A DNA stretch of 64,000 nucleotides, taken from NCBI GenBank assembly GCA_964387685.1, contig CAYLXK010000022.1:34991-98990 (forward strand), written 5' to 3'. Positions 42,926 through 49,318 of the stretch are shown here, piece after piece (positions within the stretch are counted from its first letter, which is position 1; each line of letters starts with the position of its first letter). Source of the DNA: Bryobacter sp964387685. Lineage in GTDB: Bacteria; Acidobacteriota; Terriglobia; Bryobacterales; Bryobacteraceae. The notes under the pieces were generated by a model. It was not told where the DNA came from and ran no database searches. It saw only the letters and a program-made list of their open reading frames with translations. The position numbers were made by a program, and so were the translations under genes.

Positions 42926-43200
42926 GACAGGTACTTTTCCAGTTCCTCGGCCGCGTCCTTGGCTTCCTTCAAACCCATCTTCGGGCGGCCCTCTTCCCGC
43001 AGCACCTTGATGGCATCGATCTTCGCTCCCTTATGCAACAGCAGCGCCACCTCGCGCAACGTGGCATCCTTGAGTTCAATCCGCATCTGCGCCAAGCCCT
43101 GCCGCAACTTCTGCATCTCGGCCATGCCAATCCCCTTCGGCGCCTCCACCGGCTCTTCGCTCCGGTCCGAACTAAAGAACTTCAGGATCTTTCCAAGCAT
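42922..43200 (-). CDS. Small protein with ribosomal L7/L12 C-terminal-like domain
   Basis: 92 residues. After a basic, mixed N-terminal third, residues about 50-92 read LLLHKGAKIDAIKVLREEGRPKMGLKEAKDAAEELEKYLS. This matches the C-terminal fold of bL12 (KxxAIKxxRE...GLKEAKD), the part that touches translation factors. It lacks the L12 N-terminal dimerisation domain and is not next to rplJ, so it is not the ribosomal protein itself. Stand-alone L12-like proteins are known but their function is not. The start is ATG 43200. Confidence 0.72.
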   Translation of the reverse strand: MLGKILKFFSSDRSEEPVEAPKGIGMAEMQKLRQGLAQMRIELKDATLREVALLLHKGAKIDAIKVLREEGRPKMGLKEAKDAAEELEKYLS

Positions 43201-43215
43201 CGCAATCTCCCCCCT

Positions 43216-43221
43216 TACAAT
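43216..43221 (+). promoter_or_regulatory. -10 element (TACAAT) of tRNA-Leu
   Basis: TACAAT lies 12 bases before the mature 5' end of tRNA-Leu, a normal distance for a tRNA promoter. A TTCCAA at 43191-43196 is a weak -35 at a 19-bp spacing. Confidence 0.55.
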
Positions 43222-43233
43222 AGAAGAATCCGC

Positions 43234-43322
43234 GCCCGGGTGGCGAAATCGGCAGACGCAACGGACTTAAAATCCGTTTTCTCGCAAGAGGAGTGCGGGT
43301 TCAAGTCCCGCCCCGGGCACCA
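43234..43322 (+). tRNA. tRNA-Leu (anticodon UAA)
   Basis: Acceptor stem GCCCGGG (43234-43240) pairs with CCCGGGC (43312-43318), then ACCA is encoded. The anticodon arm is ACGGA-CTTAAAA-TCCGT, so the anticodon is UAA, reading UUA. A long variable arm and a GCGGG-TTCAAGT-CCCGC T arm fit a class II leucine tRNA. Its 3' 60 bases are repeated at 45335, marking an insertion site. Confidence 0.97.
43263..43322 (+). repeat. Direct repeat, left copy (attachment-site-like, inside tRNA-Leu)
   Basis: 60 bp from the anticodon stem to the CCA end, identical to 45335-45394. The flanking bases differ at both sides (C versus G before, A versus T after), so the repeat ends are exact. Confidence 0.97.
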
Positions 43323-43350
43323 ACTCCATTCCTCCAACTGGATAGACGTC

Positions 43351-43659
43351 TCACGCCGCCTTCTGTCTGCGCACCCGCACTCGAACGTCGATTTGGGCTC
43401 CAAGTCCATTCAGTATGGCCATGAGCCGGTCCACCGTGAAGCGCTCCAGATCTGCATTTCGAATGCGAGAGAAATCCGCTGCCGCAAAACCAGAACGTAG
43501 ATGCGCTTCACGAACGGACAATCCTTCCCGGTCCAGCGACTTGATAATCTCCGCGGCAAGAATCGCCTTGAGTTGCAGCACATCCGCGTTCTGGCGACCC
43601 AAGTCCCGGAAGACGTTCCCACTGCCACGAACCAATTCAATCTCGCTCTGATGCTTCAT
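43351..43659 (-). CDS. HigA-like antitoxin, XRE-type helix-turn-helix
   Basis: 102 residues. The helix-turn-helix lies in the middle: AAEIIKSLDREGLSVREAHLRSGFAAADFSRIRNADLERFTVDRLMAILNGLG. The C-terminus VRVRVRRQKAA is basic. This is the usual antitoxin of RelE/HigB-type toxins; it should bind the toxin and repress the operon through the palindrome at 44039. Its start overlaps the toxin stop by 4 bases, giving the toxin-first order typical of HigBA. Confidence 0.86.
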   Translation of the reverse strand: MKHQSEIELVRGSGNVFRDLGRQNADVLQLKAILAAEIIKSLDREGLSVREAHLRSGFAAADFSRIRNADLERFTVDRLMAILNGLGAQIDVRVRVRRQKAA

Positions 43660-44009
43660 CGCCGTCCCTCCTTCAGTTTCTTCAGCCTGTCCCGAATCAA
43701 CTCAATATCACGCAGCGGTGTCTTGACTCCTTGCGTCGACTTTTTCTGGAACGCATGGATGACCCAGATCTCGCTTCCGATCTGCAACGCGCAAACCACC
43801 CGGTATGCGTTGCCATCGAAGGGAAGGGCAATTTCCATCACCCCGGACCCTAGCCCATGCAGTGGCTTTGCTACATCCGGCTTCCCGCCTTCAGCGACAA
43901 CTGTGAGTGCATTCAAGCAAATGCTTTGCGCCCGCTCTGGAAACTTCCCAAAATCCTTAAGTGCCGCCTTGATCCATGAGATGGGTCGTGTGTTTCGGGT
44001 CTCGGCCAT
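43656..44009 (-). CDS. HigB-like toxin (RelE/ParE superfamily, Gp49-like)
   Basis: 117 residues. The Gp49/DUF891 pattern is visible: AALKDFGKFPERAQSICLNALTVVAEGG, KPLHGLGSGVMEIALPFDGNAYRVVCALQIGSEIWVIHAFQKKSTQG and a Lys/Arg-rich end. The toxins of this family cleave ribosome-bound mRNA. ATG 44009 is first in the operon, 29 bases from the palindromic operator. Frame and key aromatic/basic residues are intact, so the toxin looks active. Confidence 0.87.
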   Translation of the reverse strand: MAETRNTRPISWIKAALKDFGKFPERAQSICLNALTVVAEGGKPDVAKPLHGLGSGVMEIALPFDGNAYRVVCALQIGSEIWVIHAFQKKSTQGVKTPLRDIELIRDRLKKLKEGRR

Positions 44010-44038
44010 CGGGTATGGTTGGCGTCCAGCTAATGAAA

Positions 44039-44058
44039 TGTTGTCATATCTGACAACA
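44039..44058 (-). promoter_or_regulatory. Palindromic operator of the toxin-antitoxin operon
   Basis: TGTTGTCA-TATC-TGACAACA is a perfect 8-4-8 inverted repeat. A second repeat, GACAA-CAA-TTGTC (44052-44064), overlaps its right arm. It lies between the toxin gene and the divergent nuclease-like gene, so the antitoxin could control both. Confidence 0.75.
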
Positions 44059-44175
44059 ATTGTCTAGTCTCGGGCTCGGAGCTCCGACCATCTCTGCAGC
44101 CTCTAGGCGTTCCAACAAATGCAATTGGCTTCGCAAGGTTCCCGGGGATGGCATACTGAAATCGCCGCTTCCCCC

Positions 44176-45303
44176 ATGCAGGTTTTTGACAAGGACATCG
44201 AGCGCACTTCTGCGCGGCGAAAATGGCCAGAAAGCGCGTTCGATTACCTCAACCGTTCGGCAAGACCCGGCGACGAGGCGAGCCGGTCTCTCCTCGAAAC
44301 CTGGTTCCAAAGGCTGCCATCATCCGAGCAATTAGAACTTCGAAATCGCCTTCGTTGCAATAACGACGTTGAATTCGCCACCGCCTTTCAAGAACTTTTC
44401 CTCCATGAACTCCTCCGCGCTTATGGGTGTGAGGTAGTCTTTCATCCGGGCCTACCGCAGACTGCGAAGCGGCCGGATTTTCTCGTGGACCCACCAGAAG
44501 GTGTTCCCTTCATCGTGGAAGCATGCGCGTCTACGAGTGTGTCAAATGGGCCGGAAAATCATCCACGAACCAATCGCATCAGGGATTTCCTGAATGGTCT
44601 CCCACTACACGGTTATCGGTTGTCCATTGACGAAATCAAGGCCGGAGCTAGCGATCTTCGTCGAGCAAGCCTGCGAACCCACATTGAGAGCAATATTCAG
44701 GCTGCGCCAGACAACAAGAGCGATGTCCGTCTTCCGGAATTCACCACCCAAGACGGGTGGATCATCCGCCTCACGGCAAATAGAGTCGAATACGAGCTGG
44801 AACCTGGCGCCTCGACGATCCAACTGGAAGCTTTTTCGCGCACATGGACGGGGCCCAGTTATCCCCTGCGCGATGTGTTGAAGGGGAAAGTCGGCAAGTA
44901 TGGAGAACTCCCCATGCCCTACGTAATCGCATTGAATTCCTTTGATGGAATGCTAACCACCTGTCATCTTGAGGAAACATTATTCGGCGTACGGCCGGAT
45001 ACGCAAATTGCTGGCATGACTCCCAAGCTTGCCCGCGGCCTTTGGGGGAGCGAGCAGCAACCAACAAGCCGCCGCGTAAGTGCCGTAATCTTCACAATCA
45101 ATCTATGGCCTCAGACCGTCGTGACAGGCCAAGTCTATTGCTCTTTGTGGCTCAATCCATGGGCAAATCGCCCCTATGAGGGTTTCCTCGAGGAACTCCC
45201 CGCTTTTCGCCTCGAGAACGGGGAGATCCAAGAGAGTCCCGGTCGCCAGTGGCACGAGATCATGGGATTCGAGGATCTTCTCGATTCGTCCGCATTCGTT
45301 TGA
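44176..45303 (+). CDS. Putative PD-(D/E)XK-like protein, island cargo
   Basis: 375 residues of a family I recognise only as hypothetical. The N-terminal FDYLNRSARPG...LLETWFQRLP segment precedes VEFATAFQELFLHELLRAYGCEVVFHPGLP and RPDFLVDPPEGVPFIVEACAST. This resembles a PD-(D/E)XK nuclease core, with a helix acid (Glu73 or Glu78), Asp101 and Glu115. The expected Lys after x is Cys117, so activity may be lost or altered. The C-terminal two-thirds (strand-rich, WIIRLTANRVEYEL) are unassigned. ATG 44176 begins the conserved region; the frame opens at 44119. A role in defence or island maintenance is inference from its toxin-antitoxin neighbours. Confidence 0.6.
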   Translation: MQVFDKDIERTSARRKWPESAFDYLNRSARPGDEASRSLLETWFQRLPSSEQLELRNRLRCNNDVEFATAFQELFLHELLRAYGCEVVFHPGLPQTAKRPDFLVDPPEGVPFIVEACASTSVSNGPENHPRTNRIRDFLNGLPLHGYRLSIDEIKAGASDLRRASLRTHIESNIQAAPDNKSDVRLPEFTTQDGWIIRLTANRVEYELEPGASTIQLEAFSRTWTGPSYPLRDVLKGKVGKYGELPMPYVIALNSFDGMLTTCHLEETLFGVRPDTQIAGMTPKLARGLWGSEQQPTSRRVSAVIFTINLWPQTVVTGQVYCSLWLNPWANRPYEGFLEELPAFRLENGEIQESPGRQWHEIMGFEDLLDSSAFV

Positions 45304-45334
45304 ACGTTAATGCTGCGCCGAAAGTCGGGATGCG

Positions 45335-45394
45335 GGACTTAAAATCCGTTTTCTCGCAAGAGGAGTGCGGGTTCAAGTCCCGCCCCGGGCACCA
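45335..45394 (+). repeat. Direct repeat, right copy of tRNA-Leu 3' part
   Basis: Exact 60-bp copy of 43263-43322, lacking the tRNA 5' half, so it is not a tRNA gene. It marks the right end of the island. The kinase gene starts 71 bases further on. Confidence 0.97.
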
Positions 45395-45465
45395 TCGCCG
45401 ATCCAGCGGTTTTTCCCCGCCTGACCCATCAGCCCCTTTCGCGTCGCGTTTATGATGGAATCGAC

Positions 45466-47112
45466 GTGGATCCACAATCCAAAGCCTGGCTCGATCAACT
45501 CCTGGCCTACGCCGCCAATCTCCCTCCGGCCGAGCGCGAAGCCTACGTCCGCCAAGCCTGCGGCGAGCGCGAAGACCTCGCTGCGGCCGCTATCGAACGT
45601 CTGAAAACTCCCCTGCCCACCCGTACCATCCCCGTCGAAAGCGCCGCCTCCCAAATGATCGGCCCCTATCGCGTCCTGCGGGAACTCGGCAAGGGCGGCA
45701 TGGGCGTTGTTTACCTTGCCGTCCGCGACGACGGCGCCTTTCGCAAAAACGTCGCCATTAAGTTACTCCGCGGCGATGCCGTCACCCGCGAGTTCATCGA
45801 ACGCTTCCGCAATGAGCGCCAGGTTCTGGCCAATTTCGATCATCCCAACATCGCCCGCATCCTGGACGGCGGCGATACCGCCGACGGCATGCCCTTTTAC
45901 GTCATGGAGTACGTCGAAGGCCGTCCCCTCGACCGCTATTGCAATGAGGAAAAGCTGAGCCTGAACGACCGCCTGAAGCTCTACCAGAACCTCATCGCCG
46001 CCGTGCACTATCTGCACCAAAACCAGGTCATCCACCGCGATCTCAAACCCTCCAACATCCTCGTTTCCGGCGACGGCACCGTCAAGCTCCTCGATTTCGG
46101 TATCGCCAAGCAAGTCGGCCCCGCCAGCGTGGAGCTCACTACTGCCGAAGGCACCCCGCTCACCCCCGCCTACGCCAGCCCCGAACAATTCACCGGCCGC
46201 GCCGACGCGAAAAGCGACGTCTACACCCTCGGCGTGATCCTCTATCTGCTGCTCACCGGCCGCCTACCCGATCAAGCCACCGTAAAGCCTCCCAGCGAGT
46301 CCATCCCTGCGGACTACCAGGGAACTCAGGAAACCACCAAGCAACTCAAAAAGAGAGTCATGGGCGACCTCGACATGGTTGTTCTCAAAGCTATGGCCCG
46401 CGAGTCCCGCGTCCGCTACTCGACCGCCCAGGAATTCTCCGACGACCTCAGCCGCTTCCTCAATGGCCAGCCCGTCCTTGCCCGTCCCCGCAAAGCGATA
46501 TCGCCCGTACTGGTTGCCGCGGCACTAGCCGTCATGCTGATCGGAGGCGGCGCCGCTTGGTATGCCACCCAGGTCCGAAGCTCGGATGCCTCGCCTTCAC
46601 CCAAAGCGTCCACAGCCCAAGCTACCCCATCCTCAGCAAACCAACCCCAACCCACCCCGCCCCAAACTGACCCTGCTCCACCTATAGCCACGCCAGCCGA
46701 AACTCCGCCCGCATCCACTCAGGCCCCCGTCACGCTTCCGGCCAAGGTCGTGCCCCCCAAGCCCTTGCCCACTCCGCCGGCGCAATCCGTTCCCTTAGCC
46801 ACCGCGCCCGCTCCCACCCCCGCCCCGGCCCCGGCCATCCCCTCGCCCGAACTCGACGACGCCCGGGAACGCTTCGCCGTCATCTCCGGCAAGGCCGCCG
46901 CCACCGAACAGCTCTTCCAGAAAGTGAAGGCCGACCTCGAAGCCAAGGGCCTTAATATCCGTCCCGACACTCTTTCCCGCATGACTTCGATGAAGCTCAA
47001 TCTGTCCCTGGCCAAAGAAAATCTCGATCGCGGCAATGGAGAGGCAGCCTTGCGGAATCTCGGCATTGCCGACGCCTTATCCGCTCGCGTCAATAAAGAA
47101 TTAGGCCGATAG
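45466..47112 (+). CDS. Membrane Ser/Thr protein kinase with outer domain
   Basis: 548 residues. An N-terminal helical segment of about 60 residues is followed by a Hanks-type kinase: GKGGMGVVYLA, Lys99 in NVAIKLL, HRDLKPSN (190-197), DFGIAK (210-215) and YASPEQF. A Pro/Ala-rich linker follows a membrane helix (about 345-370). The C-terminal 85 residues (about 464-548) lie outside the membrane and share 22 of 80 gapless positions with the end of the protein at 48505. GTG 45466 follows TATGAT by 9 bases. The gene heads a three-gene unit with the CsgG-like gene. Confidence 0.9.
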   Translation: MDPQSKAWLDQLLAYAANLPPAEREAYVRQACGEREDLAAAAIERLKTPLPTRTIPVESAASQMIGPYRVLRELGKGGMGVVYLAVRDDGAFRKNVAIKLLRGDAVTREFIERFRNERQVLANFDHPNIARILDGGDTADGMPFYVMEYVEGRPLDRYCNEEKLSLNDRLKLYQNLIAAVHYLHQNQVIHRDLKPSNILVSGDGTVKLLDFGIAKQVGPASVELTTAEGTPLTPAYASPEQFTGRADAKSDVYTLGVILYLLLTGRLPDQATVKPPSESIPADYQGTQETTKQLKKRVMGDLDMVVLKAMARESRVRYSTAQEFSDDLSRFLNGQPVLARPRKAISPVLVAAALAVMLIGGGAAWYATQVRSSDASPSPKASTAQATPSSANQPQPTPPQTDPAPPIATPAETPPASTQAPVTLPAKVVPPKPLPTPPAQSVPLATAPAPTPAPAPAIPSPELDDARERFAVISGKAAATEQLFQKVKADLEAKGLNIRPDTLSRMTSMKLNLSLAKENLDRGNGEAALRNLGIADALSARVNKELGR

Positions 47113-47132
47113 ACCCCCAGGAGGAATTCCCG

Positions 47133-48524
47133 ATGATTCGTACTGACCTTGCGCTGCTGCTGGCCGCTAATCTGCTAGCGTCCGCCCAAACACCCGCCGT
47201 GAAGGCGCCCGCACCCCCCGCCAAGTCGGCCGCGCTGCCCGCCAAATCCGTCGTTAAGACCCCCGCCAAGACTCCAGCCAAGACCCCAGCCAAAACCGCG
47301 GCCTCGCCCCTGTCCAAGATCGTCCAGATGATTGAAATGAAGCTGCCGGACGCCGTTGTGCTGAAGGCGATTGAAACCTCGGGCGCGCTTAATCCCACCC
47401 CGGACGACTTCATTAAGCTCAAGAAGGCTGGCGCCAGCGACGCCGTTATCACCGCCATCAGCGCCAGTTCCGGCGCCCCCGCTTCCGCGCCCGTTCCCGA
47501 TTCCGCGCCCGCGCCGTCCAGCGCGCCCGCCGCCGCCCCCGTCTCCGTCGTCTCTCTAAGTGCGATCAACACGGACTTTTCCACCGTCTCCTGCACCCGC
47601 CCGGCCAATGCCGCCAAGCGTGTCCTGGCTATCGACGAATTTGACTTCGGTACCGTGCAAAGTTCCGTCGCCGCCATCTTCGGTACCCAGGTCAACGTGG
47701 GCAAGGGCATCATGGCGCTTCTTACCAAGCGCCTCGCGGAAGAAGGCAAATACCGCATCGTCGAACGCAAGAACATCCAAAAGGTGCTCGGCGAGCAGGA
47801 TTTCGGCGCCTCCAATCGCGTCAAACAGGGAACTCAGGCCAAAATCGGCAAAGTCCAAGGCGCCGACGCGATTCTGATGGGCACCATCACCGTCTTCGGC
47901 CAGGACACCCGCAAACAGGGCGTTTCCACCAGCGCCCTCGGGATCCCCACCCCACGCGTCTTTGGTGGCGTCAACGTCGGCTCCCGCTCCGATAAAGCCG
48001 TCGTCGAAATCAGCTACCGCCTGGTTGATGCCGAATCCAGCGAAGTCATCGCCGTCGGCGAAGCCCGCGGCGAATCCAAGCGCAAAGGCAATAGCGTCGG
48101 TCTCGGCGGTTTCTACGGTGGCCGTGGCGGCGCCGCCCAGGTCGATATGTCCAGCTCCAACTTCCAGGAGACCGTCATCGGCGAGGCCACCGTCGATTGC
48201 GTCAACAAGCTTGCTTCCATCGCCAACGCCAACGATTCCAAAGTCGCCAGCCGCAGCTCGGAAGTGGAAGCCAAGATTGCGGAAATCTCCGGCAACAAAA
48301 TCTTCCTCGCCGCCGGGGCTAACGACGGCGTCCAAAACTGCGACCGCTTCGAAATCTCCCGCATCATCAAGGAAATCAAGGACCCCTCCACGGGCGAAGT
48401 CCTCGATCTCCAAACCGAAAAAGTCGGCGAGCTCCTCGTCACCGAGGTCCGCGACAAGATCTCCATCGCCGTCTTTAATGGCACTGCCGTCCCCAAGGTG
48501 GGTTATGTCGCCAAGAAAATGTAG
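47133..48524 (+). CDS. CsgG-family outer-membrane/periplasmic protein
   Basis: 463 residues with a signal peptide (LALLLAANLLASAQ), then Ala/Pro/Lys repeats (KTPAKTPAKTPAKT). A small helical domain follows (about 50-110). The CsgG core is at about 155-360: RVLAIDEFDFGTVQ, RLAEEGKYRIVERKNIQKVLGEQDFG, GKVQGADAILMGTITVFG and VVEISYRLVDAESSEVIAVGEARG. No lipobox is seen, unlike curli CsgG. A C-terminal beta domain (about 385-463) resembles FlgT-type tails. A perfect AGGAGG site precedes ATG 47133. No curli subunit genes are nearby. Confidence 0.82.
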   Translation: MIRTDLALLLAANLLASAQTPAVKAPAPPAKSAALPAKSVVKTPAKTPAKTPAKTAASPLSKIVQMIEMKLPDAVVLKAIETSGALNPTPDDFIKLKKAGASDAVITAISASSGAPASAPVPDSAPAPSSAPAAAPVSVVSLSAINTDFSTVSCTRPANAAKRVLAIDEFDFGTVQSSVAAIFGTQVNVGKGIMALLTKRLAEEGKYRIVERKNIQKVLGEQDFGASNRVKQGTQAKIGKVQGADAILMGTITVFGQDTRKQGVSTSALGIPTPRVFGGVNVGSRSDKAVVEISYRLVDAESSEVIAVGEARGESKRKGNSVGLGGFYGGRGGAAQVDMSSSNFQETVIGEATVDCVNKLASIANANDSKVASRSSEVEAKIAEISGNKIFLAAGANDGVQNCDRFEISRIIKEIKDPSTGEVLDLQTEKVGELLVTEVRDKISIAVFNGTAVPKVGYVAKKM

Positions 48525-49275
48525 CCTCTTCTTTTTGGCTGCCACACTCTGCGCGCAATCCGATTTCGGCACGACGCTCAGCCAGTATCAGGCCCAACTG
48601 CAATCTGGCACCCCCACGCCCGAGCAGATCATTCGCAATCTCGGTAGCCTCTCCGCCGGTCTCCGCAACGGCAATTGGTCGAACTCGAATCAGCGTCTCC
48701 AGGCCTGCCAGGGCACACTCGGCTACCTGAATTCCCTTCGTGGCAACCGCGCCTTCACCGCTCACCGGAACCTGGGCCTTTCCATGTCCGGCCTCTACCG
48801 CGACCTCGGCGGCTGGATGGATCCCCAGGACGCCTGGCTCAGCTATCGCGGCTCCTGGGTCATCCTCAATCAGCTCCAAAGCCAATACCCGCAGGATCAG
48901 CAGATCGCCGGCGACCTCGGCCTCACCCGACGCGGCATTGAGCAGGTCCAAGCCAAGCTCCCTGATCTGCCCAAGCTGGATTGGGCCGGCCTCGATCCCG
49001 TCGCCCAAAGGGACTTTGACGAAATCATGGAGCGCTTCATCAGCGTCAGCGCCTCGGTCTCGTCCGCCGAGGCCACCGCTGAATCCATGCGCCGTTCCCT
49101 GGCGGCCCAGGGCCTCGCCCCCCGTCCCGAAGTCGTTGGCGGCCTCACCCGCATGAAGCTGAAATTCGAAGACTCCCGCCGCTTCATCGAACAACGCCGC
49201 TTCTCCCAAGCCCGCGAGCGCCTCGACTCCGCCGACGCCGAAGCCAAAAAAATCCTCAAATCCCTCGGCGGCTGA
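48505..49275 (+). CDS. Secreted protein with the kinase's outer domain
   Basis: 256 residues with a signal peptide (MSPRKCSLFFLAATLCAQ). The middle looks helical (LSQYQAQLQSGTPTPEQIIRNLGSLSAGLRNGNWS). The C-terminal 80 residues, starting RFISVSASVSSAEATAE, align without gaps to the last 80 of the kinase (RFAVISGKAAATEQ...), 22 identical by my count, including GL..RP and T.MKL. It overlaps the CsgG-like gene by 20 bases, so the three form one operon. A paired ligand-sensor or shared-scaffold role is inference. Confidence 0.72.
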   Translation: MSPRKCSLFFLAATLCAQSDFGTTLSQYQAQLQSGTPTPEQIIRNLGSLSAGLRNGNWSNSNQRLQACQGTLGYLNSLRGNRAFTAHRNLGLSMSGLYRDLGGWMDPQDAWLSYRGSWVILNQLQSQYPQDQQIAGDLGLTRRGIEQVQAKLPDLPKLDWAGLDPVAQRDFDEIMERFISVSASVSSAEATAESMRRSLAAQGLAPRPEVVGGLTRMKLKFEDSRRFIEQRRFSQARERLDSADAEAKKILKSLGG

Positions 49276-49318
49276 GATCCGGCGCTTTCTACGAGACTAC
49301 GTTATTCTCATTTGACGC

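Larger units (their letters stand above)
43323..45394. mobile_element. 2.07-kb genomic island at tRNA-Leu, no integrase
   Basis: The segment lies between two 60-bp perfect repeats of the tRNA-Leu 3' part, the pattern left when a tyrosine-recombinase element enters a tRNA gene. It contains a HigBA-type toxin-antitoxin pair (43351-44009, minus) and a nuclease-like gene (44176-45303, plus). No integrase, excisionase, replication or transfer gene is present. It is either a decayed remnant or a small passenger element moved by an integrase encoded elsewhere. The left copy keeps a complete tRNA. Confidence 0.88.

Noticed and set aside
45335..45394. Second tRNA gene
   Set aside because: Only the 3' part of tRNA-Leu is present; no 5' acceptor, D arm or promoter, so it is an att-type repeat.
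47133..48524. Curli secretion locus
   Set aside because: The CsgG-like protein lacks a lipobox and no CsgA, CsgB, CsgE or CsgF-like gene is near.
47556..48572. 338-codon minus-strand frame opposite the CsgG-like gene
   Set aside because: Acidic low-complexity antisense translation, no domain.
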